Origin: Isohypsibius dastychi
Lineage: Eukaryota; Tardigrada; Eutardigrada; Parachela; Isohypsibiidae
Direction of reading: 5' to 3'
DNA: 10,535 bases
Assembly: GCA_034696485.1 (NCBI GenBank)
Contig: JAQIWT010001507.1
Coordinates: 1 to 10,535 of the forward strand
The notes beneath the pieces are model-generated. The model ran no database searches. It was not told the origin of the DNA and saw only the letters and a program-made list of their open reading frames with translations. Below, piece by piece: positions 1 through 7,506 of the stretch. The translations under genes and the position numbers were made by a program. Within the stretch, counting starts at the first letter, position 1. Every line of letters starts with the position of its first letter.

Positions 1-583
1 TGCAATGGGGAAATACTCTGTAAGGAGTTGCAGCGGAATCATGTTTAGCCAGTAAAACAAGTGATATCACACTTAATCATAGCGAAAACAGACAGTATTC
101 AGTACCATCTTGTTCGTACTTTTCATTTACAAAACACAAAGTCGATTCTCAAACTCCAAAATTTAGAGTTTGAACTTCATGGAATGGACGATGACAAGTA
201 TGCAAACATCTGGAACTGGGAAGGATCCAGTTTGACAGCCGAAGAGCCGTCGGTTTGGATCAGCTCCGAGATCGCTACCTGATTTTCGTTTAAGTGGTGA
301 GCAAAAGTGTTCAATGTAGTAGAAATTGACATTTGACTGTAATGCAACATAACATAATGGTGGATCACGTGATGGGGGAGGGGTGTGAATGGTGAAGGGG
401 TTGGGTCACTAGTAGAGGAGGGCAGCGATGATAAGTTCGAAAGTTGGTTTGTGGTTTGAATATGGTGTTAAGATCATCACCTAAACCACATGATGGCTTT
501 TAGTTATCAGTAGTGCTCTATACCGTGAATTAGTTGGAGGTGAAATGTTTCGATTCAGTTAACCAAGACCTCAGAATGGTCTG
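1..583. other. No recognisable gene
   Basis: Both strands contain only short open stretches. The longest plus-strand one ends at a TGA near 280 and includes a Trp/Ser-rich piece (from an ATG at 186) that could be an exon end, but I see no family motif and no convincing splice pair. No tRNA, rRNA or transposon signature is visible. Confidence 0.4.
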
Positions 584-613
584 TTGACTGACCGAGCTTC
601 CCAATCTCGATCG

Positions 614-1017
614 ATGTCCAAATTATCAGCAAGACAGAATAGCACCGTCTACTTCACCATGTTGGTAGACCCTGCGACATATCGTTTTGTCGATATTTTC
701 AAGCCGAAGCTGATGAACTTAGGTTTGTTCACGATGAAACAAGTACCTGAAGAGTGTATGGAAGCGATCGAGTCTGTATTTGACCAACATACAGCGCAAG
801 AGTTGTTGGAAAGCTCACAGCGTTGCGGCAATGCCGACCAAGCAAAAGCCATGAACTCGTTGTAACAAGTTTCAAAAGGCGTCTTCAATCGTTCCCTAGG
901 CTGCGTCGCTTGTTTGTGCTCTTACCGATATCCTTTTGCCAGACGAAAAACCTGATATTCGGAGTCGAATTGAGGGAAAAGTCGAGAGAATGGTCAATTC
1001 AACGGTCCATGCCGTGT
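614..1017 (+). pseudogene. Unrecognised broken ORF pair
   Basis: An ATG at 614 opens 83 codons to a TAA at 863-865. The product is mixed hydrophobic and acidic with a Leu/Asp/Pro stretch (VYFTMLVDP) and a Glu/Cys-rich part (VPEECMEAIESVFDQ), and codon use looks protein-like. A second open stretch in another frame runs from a possible acceptor (ccctag, 894-899) at 900 to a TAG at 1017-1019 and contains LLPDEKPDIRSRIEGKVERM. A GT at 862-863 and the AG at 898-899 would make a 38-base intron, but that junction does not put the second stretch in its open frame, so either a frameshift or a chance acceptor is involved. The LVDP piece faintly recalls the region before the dimerisation domain of hAT transposases; this is too weak to name it. 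Confidence 0.3.
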
Positions 1018-1410
1018 AGCGAGGGAAAACAAGAAACACCTGCGAACGGATGAATTCATACGTTCAGGCGGGGAACGCTGAACAAGAAAATATACTGACT
1101 CCAATAATAGCAGGCGTGCGAGGGGGCGGATTTTGACCAATTACATGACTTTTACATTACATTTTCTAATTTCGTTGGCTGACTCTGTAACGCACATGCT
1201 TCGCAGTGCGAAGCATGACGCTTCTCGCCTACATCACACACACATTTCAGTCTGAATCTGCCAGTCAGGTTCTTCTTCCAAATTTAAAGTAAGATCTGTC
1301 CAGCTCATATCTTTCAAGTTTGTTCTTCCTCCTCAGCACATAAATTTCGTAGTGCGAGACAACCATGATATCGCAAGGAACAGTCGGAATGGAGTTCCTG
1401 TAGACCTGAG
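1018..1410. other. Non-coding stretch
   Basis: No convincing gene. The stretch contains the palindrome at 1195-1217 and otherwise unremarkable sequence. A minus-strand open frame overlapping its right part is a product of the repetitive tract that follows. Confidence 0.4.
1195..1217. repeat. 23-base near-perfect palindrome
   Basis: catgcttcgca and tgcgaagcatg are exact 11-base reverse complements separated by a single G at 1206. The symmetry ends abruptly on both sides. There is no U-run, so it is not a terminator. It could be a protein-binding dyad or a residual transposon end. Confidence 0.8.
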
Positions 1411-1600
1411 CGTGCTCGGTCGAGCATACTCCGAGCATGCTTGGAGCAGACTTTTGGCTGTTTTGATCCTGGTTTCAAGCAGAGCAGAATATTCTGCTTC
1501 AGATTCGAGCAGGAAAATAATACTCTGCTTCGTATCAAGTAGAGCCCGAATGGAGCAGAGCAAAGCAGAGCAGAGTAGACTCGAGCATGCTGACATCGTC
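1410..1600. repeat. Degenerate GAGCA / AGCAG low-complexity tract
   Basis: The tract is built from diverged copies of short units gagca, agcag and their complement ctgct. It contains cgagcatgct twice (near 1431 and 1582), a perfect 16-base palindrome agcagaatattctgct at 1483-1498, and ctctgctt facing aagcagag, so it could fold into several hairpins. Open frames across it on both strands (up to 188 codons on the minus strand) are low-complexity artefacts and are not annotated as genes. Confidence 0.65.
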
Positions 1601-1775
1601 AGTCCGCTGTTCTGTTCAATCGCGTGAGCGGACCAACCAGTTACCACTTTGATTGATGTTGCACTACGACATTCCGTACACAAATCAAGTGCGAAATCAG
1701 AGAACTTGATCTCTTGGTGTTTTACGACTAGAATATCGGTTCGAGATTTCGTTTGGCGGTGTTTATCTAAACAAG

Positions 1776-2323
1776 ATGTCGTTCGGAAGAAGAGACTTTT
1801 ATCGTCGGCAAGAGGTAGAAGATGCAGCCTCAGAAGCTTTTCATGAACAGCAGCATGATGGGAGCGATCGACAGGCTTCCCTGTATGGCATGAGTGCACC
1901 TACTCCTAGTTCAGTTTCGGTCACATCTGACAGCAGTCTACCTTCCACTGTTACACGCCTGAATTTTTCTACTGCTTCTGGAAGTCGTTTTACCGCAGCT
2001 GTGGATGAACCTGCGAAAAAGAAGCGGAAGAGCAAGCTGACAATGGAACATTTCAGCATTCGGGAAAATGGAAAACGTTCCTGTAAGAGCTGCTCTCAAA
2101 TCTATTCCGGCCAAACTTTGAGAACTATCCTGAATGATCAACCCGAGCACGTCATCGCCAGGAGGATTTGGAACAGAAGTTGGACGGTGAGCGTGAAAAG
2201 CGAGTTATTGAGCAGCGCTGGATTATGGAAGATCGCCAGCGTCGTCTGGAGCGTGATCAGGAACTGCGAGATCAGAAAACGTGCAATGTTGAAATCATTC
2301 GCGGTTTCCACGGTGATTTTTGA
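1776..2323 (+). pseudogene. BED-like zinc-finger plus coiled-coil protein, frame-broken
   Basis: The start ATG at 1776 has a favourable context (aacaagATGTCG). The first about 125 codons give a charged N-terminus, a Ser/Thr-rich linker, a basic KKKRKSK segment resembling a nuclear signal, and then a BED-finger-like unit: EHF, CKSCSQIY (C-x2-C) and a downstream LNDQPEH that would supply the C-terminal half. The first of the usual His pair is not where expected. From 2153 the coding signal moves to another frame, which reads HRQEDLEQKLDGEREK and then further Glu/Arg/Gln-rich residues for about 56 codons to a TGA at 2321-2323. That is a strong coiled-coil composition which the first frame loses. 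Domain order (BED finger, then helix) resembles transposase-derived or DNA-binding host proteins. The break near 2145-2153 is an indel in the genome or in the assembly; an intron is impossible there because the gap is only about 10 bases. A gtgatt at 2313 could be a donor leading to later exons. Confidence 0.5.
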
Positions 2324-2643
2324 TTGGTTTTGGAAATCTTCTTTCACGGCAGTATCTTTGTTCCTTTTGCTCAATAGAGGTCTTGTTTCTGTTTACTTGC
2401 GGTGTAGCCAGTTTATCTCCCCAGATGAAGACTGGTATCAGACAAAAATGGAAACGGAACAAAAGTCACTTCCGGTGCATCAACCAATCAATATTTCGAT
2501 TGATTTTCCGAACGAAGTTTTGTTAACGTTCGCATGCTCGTTTCCTGCTTTGAATTCTATTTCGCAGTTTTCATGAGCTTAAACTCTCTCCAGCTTACAG
2601 GTTACCCTGGTTCAAAGTGCATAGCACTCGAGAATTCTTACAG
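2324..2643. other. Gap between gene pieces, possible intron
   Basis: There is no sustained coding signal. It contains good 3' splice-site look-alikes: tctatttcgcag (ending near 2569), cttacag (near 2600) and attcttacag (ending 2643). This is compatible with an intron linking the BED/coiled-coil piece to the exon-like piece that follows, but the connection is not demonstrated. Confidence 0.3.
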
Positions 2644-2841
2644 AGTCCGGTATACCCCGTTTGTTCAAGTATGATTCCGCACCTCAGGGAAAGTCGCAGT
2701 ATCGTCGGTGCTGGATTTTCTCAACCTCAAAAACGGAGAAAGCGACGGAAAAAATCGCTGAGGATGATCTTGATGAGTGCTGTCTTATCGAAGCCAAGGA
2801 TGTGAAACGAGAACTCCATCGGCAGTGTTGTGGAATTTCAG
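2644..2841 (+). CDS. Exon-like fragment, function unknown
   Basis: It is bounded by a strong acceptor (attcttacag, 2634-2643) and a good donor (tttcag/gtaatc at 2841/2842). One frame is open throughout, starting after two bases at 2646. It reads SGIPRLFKYDSAPQGK, then a Ser/Lys/Glu-rich helix-prone piece including EKIAEDDLDECC and EAKDVKRELH. It could be a later exon of the BED/coiled-coil gene upstream. Its right end overlaps, on the opposite strand, the last recognisable part of the polymerase relic (2818-2832), so one of the two readings near 2800-2841 may be accidental. No family is recognised. Confidence 0.35.
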
Positions 2842-4767
2842 GTAATCCAAAATGGTCAGCATAACATTTTTCGCCCATAATCTTCGTCCGTGATTCCCAC
2901 TCCCCGCATGTCATCCAAAAACTCTTCTTTGGTAGGTAGATGGGGCTGTGTCAGCTTTTCGTTTGCGCTCAGACAACAGTAGGGAAAGACTTGCTTCTGC
3001 TGTCTACCCGGCACGAAAGCCTTTAAAAAGCTAGCCAAACTTGTTCCAGCAGCCAGATGAAAAGTCGGGTCAAGAAACTAAAGATGTGATCCGGCAGTGA
3101 GGGCCATGTAGCGACCATTTCTCTTCACACAAGACAGATTACTCTTGTAGATGGCAAATAAGTAGACAAACAACCTGTCCCGAATCAACCGCAAATCATA
3201 TGAGCTATCGTTGAATGAGATCACAGGCCAGCGAAATATTCTCTCTTTCAAAACCTTCAAGAGTTTCTATAATTTCCATTCACGGTTTTTCTGGTTTTTG
3301 ACGGCGCATTTGTCCGAAGCATTTCCGATTGCTGTAAGATCTTCATCAAATATTTTGCGCTGATGAATTTCGTAAACACGTTGAATTTCTAACAGATCCG
3401 CCAAAAAGCCTCCACTAACTTATCCGAACCGGCTTCGTCCTCTGCAGCGCGGAAAATTGGTGGTGAATTGACATAATCTGGTACGTTGGATGCGATTGCG
3501 TAGGAAACTGGTAAATGCTCTTTTGTAAACTTCATTTCCAATGACGATTCTGGGATTTCAGGCAGTGGTCGCAAAACGCTTTCAAAGTCGAAAGCCGCAA
3601 AATGCTTCAAAAAATGCATTTCAAGAGGAATAGCCACCCCAATAAGCCGCCGGTACAACTCAAACGCCGATTTGGGAAGACAGTAGTTGCCACCTTTGAA
3701 CACTAGCCGATTTCTTTTTCTACAACATTGTTTGTGTTTGTATGAGGCCATGAATTTCCTGTACATATTTTTGCAGTTATAACAGCGATAGCGATCAGCG
3801 TAGCGATCAATGTCCCTGATGAACGAAAAATGCTGTGCCTCTTGGTGTAGATAGAGGTTTGTTTTATATTGGCTGTAGGACACTCGTACTAGTCTCGCAT
3901 CTTCCTCGTTGGTTCTGATGTAGACAAAGATGTTGACGGCAAAAAGTTTCTCCATATCAATCAAATCCTTGTCGCACGTCGAAGAAGCGCTTTGGCAGGT
4001 TGCTCCAAATTCCGCAGCGTTTGCACTGGCTACAGGGCCAGTGCCAAACATCCAAACAAAAATGCGATGATAATTGGTTTTGCAAGCATATATAACACAG
4101 TGACTAATCAGCTGCTCAGCAATCGCCTTTTTCTTCTTTATCTCCACACAGCAGCCCACTTTTGATTTTCGGATTTTGGATAAGAAAGTTAAGTAAATGT
4201 AACTCACCGGAAAAAACAAAGGTTGTCTTGATAAGCCGATCCGTAAGGTTTCCGTGCGAGGCTGTAAATATTCCGCGAAAACGTCATGAAATCAGGAAAC
4301 TGTCCGCTTGTCAGGTCTGCGCAACCAAAGGCCGAGCTCATCAAACTGAATCTGATGTGAAGATACGTCATACTGTCTAACATGTAACTGGTGGTGTATC
4401 AATTCATTGCCACGCTTTGAACTGACATCTCGCCACTCATTGGATTTTGAAGAAGATTGTCAAGTTCTTGGTGATTGACAATTGTCACTGGGTCTTTAAA
4501 AATACAAGAATTGTCGCTGGCATAATGATACCGATAGAGGTCAGCCGGATCAATTTTGTCCAAAAGAGGCTGCCCAACTAGCTCCAGGTCTTCGTTTTGG
4601 TTGACAAAACTATCGAGTTGCGCATTTCCAGCAAAATAATGAATCTTGAAATGAATCTTGAAACTAGTATGCGCAGCAAGACAGCCCTCCAAAATATGTC
4701 GACACACCTGATCATTTTGAATGGGGACCTCAAGAATGAAATTGTACCGTTTGACCAAGCTTTCCAT
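2800..4767 (-). pseudogene. Family B DNA polymerase relic (N-terminal and exonuclease part only)
   Basis: This resembles the protein-primed 'organellar and viral' type B polymerases (DNA_pol_B_2) of Maverick/Polinton-like elements, which copy linear DNA. In gene order: an N-terminal region from ATG 4767 with RYHYASDN and DNLCFFR; a donor (gtgagt) at 4207; a second exon from about 4051 with a family-typical MEKLFAVNIFVY; a putative metal-binding CYNC...H...C unit; exonuclease motif I FDFES (3592-3578); motif II FNDSSYD (3215-3195); FPY and DEDY blocks (about 2990-2880); and a weak motif III with HNTAD (2832-2818), where a Tyr is usual. Damage: in-frame stops at 4401-4399 (TGA), 4032-4030, 3269-3267 and 3080-3078 (all TAG); frame changes near 3975, 3400 and 2878; and GG where the intron's AG acceptor should be (4053-4052). 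Polymerase palm motifs A, B and C and the C-terminus are absent. It cannot make an active enzyme. It could instead be a domesticated, intron-bearing host copy that later died. Confidence 0.8.
4052..4207 (-). other. Relic intron of the polymerase gene
   Basis: The donor gtgagt follows the conserved CFFR block, and the conserved CLAL block resumes at about 4051. The 156 bases between them align with nothing in the family and are AT-rich. The 3' end reads tttttgtttgg, so the expected AG is GG. The intervening sequence is open in one frame by chance. Confidence 0.6.
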
Positions 4768-4819
4768 CCGATGGTTCTCTCACATGATATGAAGATTTTC
4801 AATGAAGGTTTGACAATGA

Positions 4820-6244
4820 AACTTATCTCCATGCCCCTTCACCACGGCCTCGGCGGGTGACGTGAACAACGAACGAAAGCGCATTCAATTTATTGGTCGT
4901 CCCTGGCCAGAGAAGGACATGTGTGGCTGCGAAGTGTCCGAGGCTTATTTCGATATTCTTTCATACTACCAACGCTCTGCTCGAATCTACGCGGAAGACC
5001 ATTATGAGTGTCTGTCAAAAATGTGGGCCCAGGAACTTGACCTGGAACCCCACAGTATCGGCATGTACGAGGTGCATCAAGACGCAGAGCAGACAGCCGA
5101 CTGGATTATTTTTGTCTGTGAGCGGAGCCCGCTCTTTCATGTTTAAGCGCTAGCAGTGGTTCATCATCAATGGTAATGGAATTTTTTTTCTCCGTTTTGT
5201 CCTCGAGTTTACAGGTTTCCCTATTGCAGGAAAAATATCAAACGCCCTCAGATGTATAGTTATGTATCCAAGGGGATGCAAATGATGGCCTCGCACCCCA
5301 TGCAAGTGGACTGCTTCTACGCTGACAACGTGAGTCCTCCGGACAATATCAGACCAATTGTCGCACAAATCAATTACAAGCTGGCCCTCTCTGGAACCGA
5401 AGGCGATTTATGCCCACATGGCTGGCCAGATATTGAGTTTCTGGAAGCCCTCGAACGAACAATCCGCGATTTCGTATTGCCAATGTATGAAAGACGTCTG
5501 CACCTCTCGTTTCTAAAAGTCCAGGATTCATATCCACGACCGGGCGGTGGGCCACCGCTGGCTTGTGCCTACTATCGAGCCGAACTGACCATGACAGCTT
5601 TATGATATCTGCTGGTGCAAATGACCGGCCAAACACCAATCTTCCCCCATCCTTATAACCTCCAGGGACTATACAACGGAGACTGGCGGAATATGATCCC
5701 GTATTACCCCAGCTTTAATCACCCTCAGCGTGATCGTTTATAGAGACTCGATTTGGAAAAACCTTCTTTTCCGAAGATTTTTCCGACGATTTTACGTATG
5801 TTGCTGAAGACAATGACGACGGAGCCGCAACAAGTCGAGACTCAGCGTTAAGAAGCCGAGCTTGACGCGGCCGCTGCTATCCAGGCCGCCGCAGAGGAAG
5901 CTGAGCTCCAACAGGGACAAGCTGAGCCGGAAGCTCCGTCCACGCGACCCAACCTTCGTCCTAATTCATCGACCATACTCCCTAACCGGGAAGATGCCAT
6001 GACTAACAAAGAGTCTCCAACCTTCATCTTTCAACGCCGACAGCAGCCTTCTCGACACCGCCGTCCCCCAATGACCCGGTCACCTCAACCTCGTTCGGTT
6101 TCTCTTGGAGCGGTGGCCAGCAGCAGCAGAAGCAGCACTACAGAGTGTGCTCCACCAAACACCAAAGTGCCACGGCTATCCCCTTCCTACACTTCCGACA
6201 AGGTGGCACGAATGTTCAAGCAGGAACCACCTCCACCTCTCTGA
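4820..6244 (+). pseudogene. Unrecognised gene divergent from the polymerase relic, broken
   Basis: The first open stretch (4820-5146) has no usable early ATG. It contains RPWPEKDMCGCEVSEAYF and a Glu/His-rich part before a TAA. A polypyrimidine tract and tttacag (AG at 5213-5214) mark a likely acceptor. From 5215 one frame runs to a TGA at 6242-6244 over 342 codons and holds YSYVSKGMQMMASHPMQVD, DNIRPIVAQINYKLA and FPHPYNLQGLYNGDW. It then has an Ala/Glu/Gln helix and a disordered Pro/Ser/Arg-rich tail ending in PPPPL. The frame is interrupted at 5603-5605 (TGA), 5741-5743 (TAG) and 5849-5851 (TAA). Between the last two, the frame one base earlier is open (5734-5862) and strongly acidic, so a pair of compensating indels is likelier than two stops. 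Sitting head to head with a viral-type polymerase relic, it may be a second gene of the same element. I do not recognise a capsid, protease, ATPase or integrase motif. Confidence 0.5.
5208..5214 (+). other. Probable 3' splice acceptor tttacag
   Basis: A pyrimidine-rich run (5180-5200, with eight Ts and tctccgttttgtcct) precedes tttacag, directly before a long open frame. The matching donor is uncertain: gtctgt near 5113, gtgagc near 5117 and gtaatg near 5173 are candidates, but none gives a clean phase with the first open stretch. Confidence 0.5.
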
Positions 6245-6439
6245 CCTAATTCCGAATTTGAGCCAGGAGGCCAACCCGACCCATGAAAGGGGTCGGGTGG
6301 ACGCCCGGGCCCGCAAGCTGGTTTGTGAGAGTGTTGTGTGTGAGAGTGAGAGAAAGAGTAGGCGTGTGTAGGATTTGTTGATAAAATGGTTCGCCGCCAT
6401 CGTCGAGTAGTTTGAGTTCTCCTATTTCTCAATTTCAAA
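6245..6439. promoter_or_regulatory. 3' flank of the broken gene and probable promoter of the next gene
   Basis: Downstream of the TGA lie a GC-rich stem-loop and then a GT/GA-rich purine tract (6319-6372). A gccgccat at 6393-6400 matches the core of YY1-type initiator-proximal sites. A short pyrimidine-rich leader ends in tttcaaaATG. No TATA box is evident. Confidence 0.35.
6274..6298. repeat. Stem-loop, 9-bp perfect stem
   Basis: acccgaccc (6274-6282) and gggtcgggt (6290-6298) are exact reverse complements around a 7-base loop. It lies 30 bases after the stop of the preceding gene. The sequence gcccgggc (about 6303-6310) follows as a separate 8-base palindrome. It is not followed by a T-run. 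Confidence 0.7.
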
Positions 6440-6799
6440 ATGTCCACACTTTACAAGGTTATTTCTCGTGTCAGAGGAGATGCTGGATTTTGCAATCAAA
6501 GCTTTAGCATTCGGCCATCGAAATATGTCCCAGGCCAGCATGGTCTATTCTCAGAGAAAAGCTTTGCCAAGCGCCAATTGCTGCTGGAACCCCGTGAACC
6601 CCTGAATCCTGAAGAATTCGAGGTAGAGAACCGAAAAGGTAATAACATGCTATTTGAAGTCTGGTAACAACGGAAGGTATTGGACTTACAGAATACCCGC
6701 TACCGCTTGCTGGCGCGTCTCGTTAATTGTGTTGACGCTGCCAAGGATCAGAACACGCATATCATGCAAATTGAAAAGCGCGTCTTTTTGATGGCCTGA
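6440..6799 (+). CDS. Small hypothetical protein, two exons
   Basis: The ATG at 6440 has a good context (tcaaaATG). Exon 1 (6440-6622) encodes 61 residues: a basic N-terminus (MSTLYKVISRVRGDAGF) followed by PSKYVPGQHGLFSEK and an acidic PREPLNPEEFE. A gtagag donor at 6623 and an acttacag acceptor (AG 6690-6691) remove 69 bases in phase 0. Exon 2 (6692-6799) reads NTRYRLLARLVNCVDAAKD and then a short amphipathic helix to a TGA, giving 96 residues in total. A competing donor, gtaata at 6638, gives a shorter tail that is less protein-like. No family is recognised; the basic and Arg-rich helices would suit a small mitochondrial, ribosome-associated or adaptor protein, but that is a guess. The same frame stays open for 20 codons after the TGA, to a TAA at 6860-6862. 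It is convergent with the gene at 7016-7241. Confidence 0.55.
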
Positions 6800-6862
6800 C
6801 GCAACATCCATCCAAACGAAGGGAACTCTTTGCCTGGTATGGAGGACATTCTGGTGCTTTAA

Positions 6863-7015
6863 TTGCCTTGTAATTACACACATATTTTTCACGAGCGTGA
6901 TTGGTTTGATGATTGATTGAAAAAACAGATTAAAAACATGTCGAATGTTGGCTAAATCGAGAACACACAACATCCAATCAAAACATTTCACTTCAAAAAA
7001 ACTTAGTGACAAGCC
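6863..7015. other. Intergenic space between convergent genes
   Basis: An ATTAAA variant polyadenylation signal lies at 6929-6934 on the plus strand and could serve the upstream gene. Minus-strand open frames here are antisense shadows and intergenic noise. Confidence 0.35.
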
Positions 7016-7241
7016 TCAAACTCCAGACGCGAGATTAGTCGCCATTCGTTCCTTGAGCGCTTCAACTTGCTTGATGATGTCCGCTCGCTTTTCGAGAATC
7101 TTTCGCAGTTGTGCTTCAGTGATATCAATTCCCAATCTGGGAAATTACGAGGATTATTTGTGAAACGATTCTGCATCGCTCATTCTACCCCAAAGACACG
7201 CGATCCGAATCGGGATTCCCGGTATCGTTCGAAACCGACAT
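7016..7241 (-). CDS. 57-residue coiled-coil protein, two exons
   Basis: The ATG is at 7241-7239. Exon 1 (7241-7189) encodes MSVSNDTGNPDSDRVSL plus two bases of a glycine codon. A 52-base intron (7188-7137, gtagaa...tttcccag) is removed in phase 2. Exon 2 (7136-7016) continues with LGIDITEAQLRKILEKRAD and a Lys/Glu/Gln-rich helix and ends at a TGA (7018-7016). The N-terminal 18 residues look disordered, and the rest reads as one amphipathic helix with heptad-like Leu/Ile/Val spacing, so it is probably a small dimerising or adaptor protein. No family is recognised. The splice phase joins the two open frames exactly, which is the main support. It is divergent from the LRR gene and convergent with the 6440 gene. 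Confidence 0.6.
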
Positions 7242-7506
7242 TAACGGTATGAAATTTTTTATTTTGCGTTATAAACCAATAAATCAAACGTTCAAATGTC
7301 AAGGGAATAATCAAATATAAACAACTGAAAATTTTATTCACCATGTAGAGTTTGTCATCAATAACACAAATACAGTCGTGTCGAACCTTGAAGGTTGGTT
7401 CAAAATCATCCAGTGATGGAAAGGAAGACTTTTTTCCGCCATGATAAATGAGAAGAGAAAAAAAATGGATTATTTTGTAGATGCAAGCTGAAGCTAATAC
7501 CACATT
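7242..7506. promoter_or_regulatory. Shared upstream region of two divergent genes
   Basis: This AT-rich interval lies between the start of the 57-residue gene (minus) and the first LRR-gene material (plus). TATAAA occurs at 7316-7321 on the plus strand. A minus-strand open frame across it (7575 to 7180) includes DDFEPTFKVRHDC and a well-placed ATGGCGG at 7442, but no acceptor links it to a neighbouring exon. I leave it unannotated as a gene. Confidence 0.3.

Noticed and set aside
1333-1899. 188-codon minus-strand open frame
   Set aside because: It spans the low-complexity tract and the antisense of the BED-like gene. Its composition (repeated Cys/Ser/Leu) comes from the repeat units and no motif is visible.
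4597-4860. Plus-strand 87-codon open frame with ATG
   Set aside because: It is antisense to the conserved N-terminal block of the polymerase relic; the minus reading explains the sequence better.
2800-6300. Terminal inverted repeats of a complete Maverick/Polinton element
   Set aside because: I looked for matching inverted ends near 2600-2850 and 6245-6440 and saw none; integrase, protease and packaging ATPase motifs are also absent.
6686-7012. 108-codon minus-strand open frame
   Set aside because: It is antisense to exon 2 of the 6440 gene and then AT-rich intergenic sequence; it has no motif.
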